A stretch of 23,308 nt of DNA from CAYSCX01 sp964429575 (GCA_964429575.1 CAYSCX010000035.1:1-23308); one strand, 5' to 3'; shown: positions 14,816 through 23,253, numbered from the stretch's first letter. Notes: generated by a model from the letters alone, not told the origin. Made by a program: numbers and translations.

Positions 14816-15724
14816 TTGAACGCATCGGTCACATTGCTCGACAAAGTCCTGCGCGCGACGGTGGGAGTACATTCCAACGTCCCGGCGACTCACGTCTCGA
14901 CCGCGATAGGACTCGGCACCGATCGGCGCGGGACCGGAACACTGGTCAGCGCCGACGGGTTGATCCTGACCGCGCACTATCTGTTGCTCGGCGCATCGAA
15001 TGTGATCGTGACGCTGACCAACGGCGATCAGTTCGAGGCGCGCATCGTCGCCAAGGACTACAGCACAGGTCTCGGCCTGCTCAAGATCGACGGCGCGAAA
15101 TTGCCGCACCTCGAGGTGATCCCGTCCGACGGCCTCGTCGCGGGGCAGGACGCGTTCACGGTCGCGAGCCTGGGCGGCGACAAGCGCTGCGCCGACTGCG
15201 GCATGGTCACTTATATGGGACCGTTCGACGCGGTGTGGGAATTCGTGCTCGACCGCGTCGTGTGCGTCACTGCCTCATCGCTGAACATCGGACTCAGCGG
15301 CGGAGCGATATGCGATACGCGCGGACGGGTGATCGCGGTTTCGTATCTCAATTTCGCCGACTTGGGCCGCGCGATTCTCGGCATCCCCGGCGAGAACTTC
15401 CTTCGTACGCGCGATGAGTTGCTGCGCCACGGACGCCGCGTCACCGCGGCGCCGCGCGCATGGCTCGGCGTGCTCTCGTACACGCTTCGCGAGCATGTCG
15501 TAATCGCGGGCGTGATGCCCGGGGGCCCCGGCGAGAAGGCCGGCCTGCAGCAGGGCGATCTGGTGCTGGCGGTGGACGGCAACGACGTCAACGAACGGCG
15601 GATGCTTTACGACGCGCTGCAAAATCGCAAGCCCGGCGACAACGTCGTGCTCAAGGTTTTGCGCAACAACAACGTTTACCAAGTGCAGATACCGGCGACG
15701 CGCGCCGAAGACTACTTCGCGTAG
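14816..15724 (+). CDS. HtrA/DegP-like trypsin-fold protein with PDZ domain, catalytic triad apparently incomplete
   Basis: The 302-residue protein has a trypsin-like domain (about 30-205) and one PDZ domain (about 214-295, AWLGVLSY to VYQVQI). The motif equivalent to GxILTNNHVV reads LILTAHYLLLGA, placing Tyr55 where the catalytic His is expected and a His one residue earlier (54). The DPxTDLAVLK motif reads DYSTGLGLLK, with Gly85 for the catalytic Asp. The serine motif remains as GLSGGA (Ser161). It lacks a signal peptide, unlike periplasmic DegP. The start is a TTG at 14816 with GGAG about eight bases upstream; no in-frame ATG lies nearby. It may be a non-proteolytic chaperone or peptide-binding scaffold. 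Protease fold: fairly sure; loss of activity: inferred. Confidence 0.82.
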   Translation: MNASVTLLDKVLRATVGVHSNVPATHVSTAIGLGTDRRGTGTLVSADGLILTAHYLLLGASNVIVTLTNGDQFEARIVAKDYSTGLGLLKIDGAKLPHLEVIPSDGLVAGQDAFTVASLGGDKRCADCGMVTYMGPFDAVWEFVLDRVVCVTASSLNIGLSGGAICDTRGRVIAVSYLNFADLGRAILGIPGENFLRTRDELLRHGRRVTAAPRAWLGVLSYTLREHVVIAGVMPGGPGEKAGLQQGDLVLAVDGNDVNERRMLYDALQNRKPGDNVVLKVLRNNNVYQVQIPATRAEDYFA

Positions 15725-15781
15725 CAGCCGGGCGCCGCGAGACTCCGGAGCCCGTGCAACCTTCCATCCAAGGAGCGTCAC

Positions 15782-16624
15782 ATGAGCGATGCCAAAGCGC
15801 GGCTGCGCGAGTTGCTCGCGCGGCCCGGAACCGTCGTGGCGCCGTTCGCCTACGATTGCATCCAGGCCAGGCTCGCCGAGCAGGCCGGTTTCGATGCGGT
15901 TTACATGACCGGCTTCGGCACCGCGGCGGCGCGCGGTTACCCGGACTTGGGGCTGCTCACGATGAGCGAGATGGTCGCGAACGTGCGCGCGATTTCCAGC
16001 GCGGTCAGCGTGCCGGTCATCTGCGATGCGGACACCGGCTACGGAAATCCTCTCAACGTGTGGCGGACGGTGCGCGAATACGAAGATGCGGGCGCGGCCG
16101 CGCTGCACATCGAGGACCAGGTGTGGCCGAAACGCTGCGGATTTCTGGCCGGCAAGCAGGTGATTCCGATCGCCGACATGGTGGCGAAGGTCCGCGCCGC
16201 ATGCGATGCGCGGCGCGACCCCAACCTGGTCGTCATCGCCCGCACCGATGCGCTGCAGCCCAACGGCTGGGACGATGTTACCCGCCGCGCGCGCGCTTAC
16301 CGGGATGCGGGCGCGGACCTGCTCTTCGTGGACGGGATCATGACCGTACCCGACCTCGAACGGTACGCGAAGGAACTTCGCGACCTGCCGCTGCTCTACA
16401 GCGGCTCGCTGCTATCGATCGATGAGTTGTCGCATCGCGGATTCAAGCTGGTGATTCACCTGGGCACGCTGATGGCCGCGTACGAGCACGCACGCGACGC
16501 GCTCGCCGAACTCAAACGCACCGGCAACATCAAGACCGGCCCGATGGTCGCGGTGATCGAGGAATTCTCGCGCACGATGGGTGTCGATCAATACCTCGCG
16601 ACCGCCGAAAAGTACGGCGGCTGA
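15782..16624 (+). CDS. Isocitrate lyase/PEP mutase superfamily enzyme
   Basis: The 280-residue protein belongs to the isocitrate lyase/phosphoenolpyruvate mutase superfamily: YMTGFGTAA (41-49), metal-binding DADTGYGNP (82-90), EDQ (111-113), and the active-site loop PKRCGF with Cys119. Lyases such as 2-methylisocitrate lyase carry KKCGH or KRCGH there; here the His is Phe121. Possible activities include 2-methylisocitrate lyase, oxaloacetate decarboxylase or a carbon-phosphorus mutase-like reaction. The changed loop prevents a choice. AAGGAG lies eight bases before the ATG. No methylcitrate synthase or phosphonate genes are adjacent. It converges on ppdK with a 16-base gap. Confidence 0.88.
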   Translation: MSDAKARLRELLARPGTVVAPFAYDCIQARLAEQAGFDAVYMTGFGTAAARGYPDLGLLTMSEMVANVRAISSAVSVPVICDADTGYGNPLNVWRTVREYEDAGAAALHIEDQVWPKRCGFLAGKQVIPIADMVAKVRAACDARRDPNLVVIARTDALQPNGWDDVTRRARAYRDAGADLLFVDGIMTVPDLERYAKELRDLPLLYSGSLLSIDELSHRGFKLVIHLGTLMAAYEHARDALAELKRTGNIKTGPMVAVIEEFSRTMGVDQYLATAEKYGG

Positions 16625-16640
16625 GCCCGGCGCGATTCGA

Positions 16641-19388
16641 TCACACGTCCTTGAAGGCTGCGGCGCCGCCGCGGCGTTCGATCTCCGCCTGAGCGGCGGC
16701 GAGGCGCGCGACCGGAATTCGGAACGGCGAGCACGACACGTAGTCGAGCCCGAGCTTGGCGCAGATGCGAATCGATGCGGGGTCGCCGCCGTGCTCGCCG
16801 CAAATCCCGATCTTGAGTTTGCGGTTTTTCTTGCGGCCGCGCTCGATCGCAAGCTGCATCAAGCCACCGACTCCGCGCGCATCGAGTTCCTGAAAAGGAT
16901 CCTTCTTATAGATGCCACGGCGGAGGTAGTCGCCCAGGAACTTCGCCGAGTCGTCGCGCGACAGCCCATACGCCATCTGGGTCAGATCGTTGGTGCCGAA
17001 CGAGAAGAACTCGGCAACCTCGCCGATCTCATCGGCGACGATGCACGCGCGCGGCAGCTCGATCATCGTGCCAATCAGATACGGCACCTTGAGGCCGCGC
17101 TCCGCGAACACCGCGGCGGCGACGGCGCGAATGTCCGCCGCGAGCGCGTCATATTCGCGCCGCTCGCCGATGAGCGGCAGCATGATTTCGGGAATCACCT
17201 TGACCCCGCGGGCGCGCAGCTCGCAAGCCGCCTCGAGAATCGCGCGCGCCTGTGTCTTGTAGATTTCCGGGAAACTGATCCCCAGGCGTGAGCCGCGATG
17301 GCCCAGCATCGGGTTGAACTCGAACAGGCTGTCGCGCACCTGCTTGAGACGCTCGGGCGTGGTGCCGATTTTCGGCGCAAGCTCGCGAATCTCGTGATCT
17401 TCCCGCGGGAGAAACTCGTGCAGCGGCGGATCCAGCAGCCGAATCGTGACCGGCAGCCCCTTCATCGCCTCGAGGATGCCGACGAAGTCGCCGCGCTGCA
17501 TCGGCAGAATCTTGGCGAGCGCGCGCGCTCGCTGCGCCGCGTTCTCCGACATGATCATTTCGCGCACCGCGCCGATACGCTCGGGTTCAAAGAACATGTG
17601 CTCAGTACGGCAAAGCCCGATGCCCTCGGCGCCGAACTCGCGCGCGATTTTCGCGTCGTTGGGCGTGTCGGCATTGGCGCGCACGCCAAGCTTTCGTTCC
17701 GCGTCGGCCCACGACATGAATTTGCGAAAGAACGACGGAATCTCTGGCCGCACAGTCGCGACGCGCCCTTCGATCACTTCGCCCGTCGAGCCGTCGAGCG
17801 TGAGGTACTCGCCGCGACGCACGACCCGTCCATTCGCGCTGACGGTGCCCAGCGAGTAGTCGATGTCGATTTCCGAACAGCCGGCAACGCACGTCTTGCC
17901 CATTCCGCGCGCGACCACGGCCGCGTGACTCGTCATGCCGCCGCGCTGGGTGAGGAATCCCTCGGAGACCTGCATCCCGTGGATGTCGTCGGGGGAGGTT
18001 TCGATGCGCACGAGGATGACCGGACGTCCGGCTTCTGACACCGCGAGCGCCTCGTCTGCGGAGAACACGACCTCGCCGGTGACGGCTCCTGGAGAGGCCG
18101 GCAGACCCCGGGCGAGAACGACCTTTTTCGCCAACGGATCGAGCCTCGGATGCAGCAACTGCTCGAGCTGCTCCGGCTCGACGCGCATCAAGGCGGCGCG
18201 CCGATCGATGAGCCGCTCGTCCGCCATGTCCACCGCGATGCGGACCGCCGACAGAGCGGTGCGCTTGCCGGTGCGCGTCTGGAGCATGAAGAGCCGGCCG
18301 CGCTCGATGGTAAACTCCATGTCCTGGCAGTCCTTGAAGTGCCGTTCGAGGCGCCCGCCGATACCTAGAAGCTGCCGGTAGATTTTCGGAAAGGTCTCTT
18401 CGAGCGTCGCGAACTTTGCGCGCCGCTCCGCCTCGCTGATGCCCTGGCGCTCCGCCCATCGCCGGCCGTTGCGAAGCGAAATCTGGCGCGGCGTGCGAAT
18501 ACCGGCGACCACGTCCTCACCCTGTGCGTTGGGCAAGAACTCGCCGTAGATTCCCTTTTCGCCGGTCGCTGGGTCGCGCGTGAATGCGACGCCGGTCGCG
18601 CAATCCGCGCCGAGGTTGCCGAACACCATCGACTGCACCGTGATCGCGGTGCCCCAGTCGCCGGGAATGTCGTTGATGCGACGGTAGGTGATCGCGCGCG
18701 GGTTTTGCCAGGAGCCGAACACCGCGCCGATCGCCTCCCAGAGCTGTTCGTAGGGATCCTGCGGGATGTCGCGGCCGACGCGGCGGCGAATCAATGCGCG
18801 GAACTCGCGCACCAGCTCGCGCAGGTCGTCGAGGTTGAGGTCGGTGTCCTGCGTGACGCCGCGCGCGCCCTTCTTGCGGTCGATCAGATCCTCGAACGGA
18901 TCGGACTCGTTGTTCTCCTCGGGCTTGAGCTTGAGAACAACGTCGCCGTACATCTGGCAGAACCGCCGGTAGGAGTCCCAAGCAAAGCGCGGATCGCCGC
19001 TCGCCTTCTCGAGTCCCTTCACGCTCTCGTCGGTGAGGCCGAGATTGAGCACGGTGTCCATCATGCCGGGCATCGAGACGCGCGCGCCGGAACGCACGGA
19101 GACCAGCAGCGGGTTGGTGGCATCGCCAAATTTGCGGCCGAGCGCCTTCTCGATGCGCGTGAGACTTTTCTCAACGCCCTTGTCGAGACCCTTCGGATAT
19201 TTGTTAGTGTTTTCGTAGAAGTAGTTGCACACGCGCGTCGAGATGGTGAACCCGGGCGGCACCGGCAGCTTGAGCGACGCCATCTCGGAGAGATTGGCGC
19301 CCTTGCCGCCGAGCAGGTCGCGCATCTGCGCACGCCCTTGCGCAACGCCTGCGCCAAAGAAGTAGATTTCTGGATGAACGCGACCCAT
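16641..19388 (-). CDS. ppdK: Pyruvate, phosphate dikinase
   Basis: The 915-residue protein is a full-length PPDK. The N-terminal ATP-grasp domain (about 20-370) has LLGGKGANLSEM (25-36) and RSGARVSMPGMMDTVLNLG (99-117). The swivelling phosphohistidine domain has GGMTSHAAVVARG with phosphorylated His488 and the neighbouring Thr486 that is the regulatory site in the family. The PEP-binding TIM barrel (about 540-915) has GLCRTEHMF and GEHGGDP. It interconverts pyruvate, ATP and phosphate with PEP, AMP and pyrophosphate in the cytoplasm. The ATG at 19388 follows an in-frame stop; GGAGG is present but about 14 bases upstream, so initiation may be weak. It lies 106 bases downstream of glyS, probably co-transcribed. 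Confidence 0.97.
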   Translation of the reverse strand: MGRVHPEIYFFGAGVAQGRAQMRDLLGGKGANLSEMASLKLPVPPGFTISTRVCNYFYENTNKYPKGLDKGVEKSLTRIEKALGRKFGDATNPLLVSVRSGARVSMPGMMDTVLNLGLTDESVKGLEKASGDPRFAWDSYRRFCQMYGDVVLKLKPEENNESDPFEDLIDRKKGARGVTQDTDLNLDDLRELVREFRALIRRRVGRDIPQDPYEQLWEAIGAVFGSWQNPRAITYRRINDIPGDWGTAITVQSMVFGNLGADCATGVAFTRDPATGEKGIYGEFLPNAQGEDVVAGIRTPRQISLRNGRRWAERQGISEAERRAKFATLEETFPKIYRQLLGIGGRLERHFKDCQDMEFTIERGRLFMLQTRTGKRTALSAVRIAVDMADERLIDRRAALMRVEPEQLEQLLHPRLDPLAKKVVLARGLPASPGAVTGEVVFSADEALAVSEAGRPVILVRIETSPDDIHGMQVSEGFLTQRGGMTSHAAVVARGMGKTCVAGCSEIDIDYSLGTVSANGRVVRRGEYLTLDGSTGEVIEGRVATVRPEIPSFFRKFMSWADAERKLGVRANADTPNDAKIAREFGAEGIGLCRTEHMFFEPERIGAVREMIMSENAAQRARALAKILPMQRGDFVGILEAMKGLPVTIRLLDPPLHEFLPREDHEIRELAPKIGTTPERLKQVRDSLFEFNPMLGHRGSRLGISFPEIYKTQARAILEAACELRARGVKVIPEIMLPLIGERREYDALAADIRAVAAAVFAERGLKVPYLIGTMIELPRACIVADEIGEVAEFFSFGTNDLTQMAYGLSRDDSAKFLGDYLRRGIYKKDPFQELDARGVGGLMQLAIERGRKKNRKLKIGICGEHGGDPASIRICAKLGLDYVSCSPFRIPVARLAAAQAEIERRGGAAAFKDV

Positions 19389-19494
19389 CTAAGTTGTTGC
19401 TTCCTCCCAACCTGACGCGATGCGGGCCGCGCGCTCTATCGAGCGGCCACGCCGCGCGTTACGAAATTAATCTCGGCGCAGCAGCGCACGGGCG

Positions 19495-20847
19495 TCAGCG
19501 ATGCCACCCGATGCGCTCGGTAACTTCAGCGACCAGCCGTGAGATCGGCACGCGCACCTGCTCCGTCGAATCGCGATCGCGAAGCGTCACGGTGTCGTCT
19601 TCCATGGTCTGATGATCGATCGTTATGCCCAATGGCGTGCCGACCTCGTCCTGACGCCGGTAGCGCCGCCCGATCGATCCGGCCTGATCGTATGCGGTCG
19701 CAAAGTACGGCAGCAGCATCTCGCGCACCGCGTGCGCTTTTTCCGGCTGACCGCCCTTGCGCAGCAGCGGGAAGATCGCGGCCTTGATCGGCGCGAGGCG
19801 CGGGTCGAGGCGGAGCACGATGCGCTCCTCGCCCTCGACCACGTCCTCATCGTACGCATCGAGCAGGAACGCGAGCATCGAGCGGTCCACGCCGAGCGCC
19901 GGCTCCACGACCCACGGCCGGTAGCGCGCCTTCGCTTCCTCGTCGAAGTAGGTGAGGTCGCGGCCGGAAAACTTCGCGTGCTGATCGAGATCGAAGCTGC
20001 CGCGCTTCGCGACGCCTTCGAGCTCGCCCCACCCGAACGGATAGAGAAACTCGATGTCGGTGGTGCCGCTGGAATAGTGCGAAAGCTCGTCCTTTTGGTG
20101 CGCGCGGCGGCGCAGATGTTCGGGCTTCACGCCGAACCGAATGTGCCAGTTGAAGCGGAAGTCGACCCAGTACTCGTACCACTTCGCCTCTTCGGCGACG
20201 TCCGGCTTGATGAAAAACTCCATCTCCATCTGCTCGAACTCACGCGTGCGGAAGATGAAATTCTGCGGGGTAATCTCGTTGCGGAACGACTTGCCGATTT
20301 GCGCGACGCCGAACGGGAGCTTGAGGCGCTGCGTGTCGATCAGATTCTCAAAGTTGGCGAAAATTCCCTGCGCGGTTTCTGGACGCAAATACACGATGCT
20401 CGCGGTTTCCTCCACCGGCCCCATGAAGGTCTTGAACATCAAATGGAACTGGCGCGACTCGGTAAGCTCGCCGCCGCAGTCAGGGCAGCGCGGTCCGTCG
20501 ACGTGATCTGAGCGGAAGCGAAGCTTGCATTGCTTACAGTCCACCAGCGGGTCGGTGAAGCTGTCGAGATGACCCGACGCCTCCCAGGTGCGGGGATGCT
20601 GGAAGATCGCGGAGTCGAGCCCGACGATGTCGGTGCGGCGCTGAACCATCTCGCGCCACCACGCCTCCTTGACGTTGCGCTTTAGCTCGACGCCGAGCGG
20701 ACCGTAATCGTAGGTCGAGCCGAGCCCGCCGTAGATGTCGGAGGTCGGAAACACGATGCCGCGGCGCTTGCAGAGGTTCACGAGCTTTTCCATCGTGACC
20801 GCGCGCTTGCCGTCTGGTCCGGGCTTCTTAGCGTGATCTGCTGACAA
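19495..20847 (-). CDS. glyS: Glycyl-tRNA synthetase (single-chain, homodimeric type)
   Basis: The 450-residue protein matches the eukaryotic/Gram-positive-like GlyRS rather than the two-subunit glyQ/glyS enzyme. It has EKLVNLCKRRGIVFPTSDIYGG (20-41), YDYGPLG (46-52), a Cys4 insertion (Cys104, Cys107, Cys121, Cys124), PETAQGIF and FRNEITPQNFIFRTREFEQMEMEFF as class II motif 2, and a C-terminal anticodon-binding domain. It charges tRNA-Gly with glycine. The longest start is a TTG at 20847 with GGAG about nine bases upstream. An ATG at 20793 (MEKLVNL) lacks a Shine-Dalgarno but would also give a complete protein. It lies between the metallophosphoesterase and ppdK on the same strand. Confidence 0.97.
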   Translation of the reverse strand: MSADHAKKPGPDGKRAVTMEKLVNLCKRRGIVFPTSDIYGGLGSTYDYGPLGVELKRNVKEAWWREMVQRRTDIVGLDSAIFQHPRTWEASGHLDSFTDPLVDCKQCKLRFRSDHVDGPRCPDCGGELTESRQFHLMFKTFMGPVEETASIVYLRPETAQGIFANFENLIDTQRLKLPFGVAQIGKSFRNEITPQNFIFRTREFEQMEMEFFIKPDVAEEAKWYEYWVDFRFNWHIRFGVKPEHLRRRAHQKDELSHYSSGTTDIEFLYPFGWGELEGVAKRGSFDLDQHAKFSGRDLTYFDEEAKARYRPWVVEPALGVDRSMLAFLLDAYDEDVVEGEERIVLRLDPRLAPIKAAIFPLLRKGGQPEKAHAVREMLLPYFATAYDQAGSIGRRYRRQDEVGTPLGITIDHQTMEDDTVTLRDRDSTEQVRVPISRLVAEVTERIGWHR

Positions 20848-20888
20848 CCAACTCTCCAGATGTATTCGCGAGCCGCAGCGCCGTCGCG

Positions 20889-21428
20889 CTAGCCGAGACG
20901 AATGATCTCAGCGTGGACGCGGCCGCCTTGCGAAATTTCGAGGATTCCAACCGTGCCGGGAACGCCGACCAGGTTGCGCGGCAGCGTAGCGCTGCCGGGA
21001 TTCACGACCAAGGTGGAGCCGAAGCGCACGACGCCCTCGATGTGGCTGTGGCCGATCACCACGACATCGACCCGCCCGCCGAAGTGCCGATGCATCGCAT
21101 TGTGAAACACGGCGTCAGAGGTTTCGTCGGGGGTAGGAATCGAATGGACGAGACCGATGCGGACGCCTTCGATTTCGAGCAGGTGCGCCTCGCGAACGCG
21201 GTCGTCGCCGGTTTCAAGGTGAAAGTGATGGCCGTCGAGGCCCTCGTCGCCGTTGCCCAGCGCCGCGATCACCGGCGCGATCTCGGCGAGCTCGTCGAGC
21301 ACGCGATTGATGTAAACGTCTCCCGCGTGCATGACGAGGTCGATCCCGCGAAAGACGTCGAACACCTCCGGTGGGAGATGCTCGCACGCCTCGGGGATGT
21401 GTGTGTCGGAAATCAGCCCGATGCGCAT
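20889..21428 (-). CDS. YfcE/MJ0936-type metallophosphoesterase
   Basis: The 179-residue protein carries all calcineurin-like metal ligands of the small YfcE group: Asp8 and His10 (ISDTHI), Asp37 (HAGD), Asn59 (LGNGD), His95 (LVHS), His127 and His129 (IGHSHIEG), plus the closing VNPGSATLPR. Relatives are Mn2+-dependent phosphodiesterases of uncertain natural substrate. The ATG at 21428 begins directly with the first beta strand. Its first 16 codons and eight bases of leader lie in a 55-base sequence repeated exactly at the right end of the window. It is 41 bases upstream of glyS and probably shares its transcript. Confidence 0.93.
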   Translation of the reverse strand: MRIGLISDTHIPEACEHLPPEVFDVFRGIDLVMHAGDVYINRVLDELAEIAPVIAALGNGDEGLDGHHFHLETGDDRVREAHLLEIEGVRIGLVHSIPTPDETSDAVFHNAMHRHFGGRVDVVVIGHSHIEGVVRFGSTLVVNPGSATLPRNLVGVPGTVGILEISQGGRVHAEIIRLG

Positions 21429-21435
21429 CGTGGCG
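21381..21435. repeat. 55-bp exact direct repeat, left copy
   Basis: This 55-base sequence, beginning CTCGCACGCC and ending ATCGTGGCG, spans the first 16 codons and eight upstream bases of the metallophosphoesterase gene. It recurs without a mismatch at 23254-23308 in the same orientation, 1873 bases to the right. Identity stops at the base before the left edge; the right edge of the match is set by the window end. Confidence 0.95.
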
Positions 21436-22045
21436 CGCTCGGCGCGTGGTACGGCCGAACGCGAGCCATAGAAGCTACCATGCGCCAGTTAGCGTCGCAA
21501 TTTTCGCAACCCGACGCCTTCGACGTCCATTAGGGACCATCGCTGCTATCTCGTGACTCACTCTCCCGGCAGTCGAGCGCGGAGCCGGCCACAAAAACCC
21601 GATGGATCGGGGCGACACCGTCGTCGCCATGCCAATTCCGACGCTGACGAGAAAATGTCGCAGGCACGTTCCCGTCGGAAGGACCAGTCCGCACTCCATA
21701 CTTAGGGGAGCGGCGAGTAATTGCAGATCGTCTCGCTCCGCGCCAACCCCTAGAAACGCACGTCGCGTGGATGTTTGATCAGGTCCGCGGAATCATCGAA
21801 TCGGAATCATTGTTCCCGCGTTCTTGACTCATGCAGCGAGTGCCCGAGCAATTGTGATGTAGCACATTCGGCACCTCGATCGTTGACCCTAGACGGCCGC
21901 AGGGTATAATCGGTCTCGGTCAGCGTGAAGTGAGAGATTTCCGCTACTGTGGGCTCCTGACGGTTATCTGCGCCACTCGCCGCTCGGGTATGCCTTCGCA
22001 CAGAACACTGAATCCGGCCCGCCGACGACCGGCTACGAAAACGCC
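21429..22045. other. Long intergenic spacer between phosphoesterase and DUF6338-like gene
   Basis: The 617 bases have no credible coding sequence. Two short minus-strand frames (21475-21699 and 21807-22001) lack recognisable domains and ribosome binding sites. Base composition falls towards the right. The clear element is a sigma-70 promoter at 21883-21910. A weak GGGG/CCCC-based inverted repeat occurs around 21704-21751. I see no tRNA, integrase remnant or terminator. Confidence 0.6.
21883..21910 (+). promoter_or_regulatory. Near-consensus sigma-70 promoter upstream of the DUF6338-like gene
   Basis: TTGACC (21883-21888, five of six) and a perfect TATAAT (21905-21910) are separated by 16 bases. 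Transcription would begin near 21917 and leave a leader of about 130 bases before the ATG at 22046. It is the best housekeeping-type promoter in the window, in keeping with constitutive expression of the cargo genes. Confidence 0.7.
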
Positions 22046-22672
22046 ATGCCGACGACCGTAGCGGCGCTGAATATACTCCTTTTCTTGCTTCCCGGATTTG
22101 TCACCGAGCGTATTGTTGAAGGCTTGACAGTTGGTCGCAAGCAGGTTGATTTGACGAGAGTCATCGACGCATTGGTTTTTGCTCTCTTGAACTACAGCCT
22201 CTATTCCGGTCTGGCATTAATCTTCGAGTTGCAAGCCATTCCCTTCTCCATCGATCGACTTCAATTCACTACCGGTTCCGTCTCAAGTATCGCTACCCTA
22301 ACCTCCGTCGCCTGCTTGTTCGGCTTTCTGTACGCCAAGAGCCTAAATGACGGCTGGCATTACCGATTTCTTCGGTGGCTTCGGATCACTCATGCAACTG
22401 GTCGAGTAGACGTTTGGTATGACGTGTTCACTGAATTTCAACGTACATGGGTGAGAGTACATCTCAAGGATGGGGGGTTTATCGTCGGATGGCCGCACTA
22501 CTACTCGGACGATCCGAAAAAGCGGGAACTTTTCCTCGGTGATGCTCGGGTCATGAATGCAGACGGGATAACCTATGACGTCAAAGGACCTGGTATTTTA
22601 TTGACCGATGAGGCCGTGATCGAAAGGATTGAGGTATTATCGGCAATGGAGGTCGATAGCGATGGGCGATAA
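22046..22672 (+). CDS. DUF6338-like membrane protein
   Basis: The 208-residue protein has three hydrophobic segments (about 5-18 with FLLPGFV, 38-62 and 80-98) and then a soluble C-terminal half. That half has TGRVDVWYDVF (118-128), WVRVHLKDGGFIVGW (135-149) and HYYSDDPKKRELFL (151-164). This combination matches my memory of the DUF6338 family, whose function is unknown to me; the tail may form a small beta-rich domain below the membrane. Codon use and base composition are clearly AT-richer than in the rest of the window (29 G+C in the 60 bases from 22081), suggesting transfer. No strong Shine-Dalgarno precedes the ATG, but the first helix begins at once, so the start is credible. Its last 11 bases overlap the next gene. 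Confidence 0.72.
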   Translation: MPTTVAALNILLFLLPGFVTERIVEGLTVGRKQVDLTRVIDALVFALLNYSLYSGLALIFELQAIPFSIDRLQFTTGSVSSIATLTSVACLFGFLYAKSLNDGWHYRFLRWLRITHATGRVDVWYDVFTEFQRTWVRVHLKDGGFIVGWPHYYSDDPKKRELFLGDARVMNADGITYDVKGPGILLTDEAVIERIEVLSAMEVDSDGR

Positions 22673-22871
22673 GACACTAAAGACGCAAGTGGGACAGCGA
22701 CCAGTCGCTCCGTCAGGCGCTGACCGTCCAATTCCTCTACCTCCGGCACCAGTCCCGCACCCTAGTAGGCAACCGGCACCAGTCCCGCCTCCTAGTAGGG
22801 AAGATGTCGGAGTGGGCGATCGCCCGAGCGGTCCGCGTCCGCCTGTGCAACCTCCGCCTATTCCGCGTTAG
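22662..22871 (+). CDS. Small proline-rich protein overlapping the DUF6338-like gene
   Basis: The 69-residue protein begins with a polar MGDKTLKTQVGQRP and continues as a proline-rich, probably unfolded tail (PLPPAPVPHPSRQPAPVPPPSRED, then RPPVQPPPIPR) with a tandem repeat. GGAGGT at 22648-22653, eight bases before the ATG at 22662, is one of the best ribosome binding sites here, and it lies within the end of the preceding gene. The 11-base overlap implies coupled expression. It has no signal peptide or membrane segment. I recognise no family; the proline stretches could bind SH3-like or other polyproline-binding domains, perhaps of a partner elsewhere. Upstream extension to 22629 is less likely. 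Confidence 0.65.
   Translation: MGDKTLKTQVGQRPVAPSGADRPIPLPPAPVPHPSRQPAPVPPPSREDVGVGDRPSGPRPPVQPPPIPR
22743..22799 (+). repeat. Two 27-base units at 30-base period within the proline-rich gene
   Basis: The units at 22743-22769 and 22773-22799 (each starting CCGGCACCAGTCCCGC) differ at two bases. In protein they give PAPVPHPSRQ and PAPVPPPSRE. This is a tandem in-frame duplication that lengthens the proline-rich tail. Confidence 0.85.
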
Positions 22872-23253
22872 CCAATACCGTCGAAGGATACCGGGAATTC
22901 GCCGCCGCGCATCTTCAGCGATTCGCCGATGTGCCGCCGCGAACGTTCCGCCATTCTCGATCGAAGAGCTGATCTCCTAGTCGTGGCGAACGTCGACAAC
23001 TGAGTTTTTGGAGCTGGAAATCGACGTGCATTTCGATTTGGACCATCTATCAACGATTCGGACGCGCGACGAATCGGTGACCGGCGTAGTCTGTAGCGTC
23101 GCTGTCGTGGATCTGTCACGTAGCATCGACCCTCTCGATGACGGCGCGGCTTGACCGTTGCACTCATCATCCTCTAACGCCGCTGGGTTCGGCAGCTCTC
23201 GAGAATCGCTGGACGACTGGGTCTTGGCCGGGACACCTCGGGGTGCTCGGCGA
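22872..23253. other. Intergenic stretch right of the proline-rich gene
   Basis: No convincing gene is visible. The minus-strand frame at 22868-23170 (100 residues, very arginine-rich, no motif) looks like a chance open frame. No terminator hairpin with a T-run follows the proline-rich gene. Composition is intermediate between the AT-richer cargo and the GC-rich chromosome. Confidence 0.5.

Noticed and set aside
21475..22001. Two short minus-strand frames (21475-21699 and 21807-22001) in the spacer
   Set aside because: No domains and no Shine-Dalgarno; the second lies antisense across the strong plus-strand promoter.
22868..23170. Minus-strand frame of 100 codons right of the proline-rich gene
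   Set aside because: Strongly Arg-rich, no motif, no ribosome binding site; chance frame more likely than a gene.
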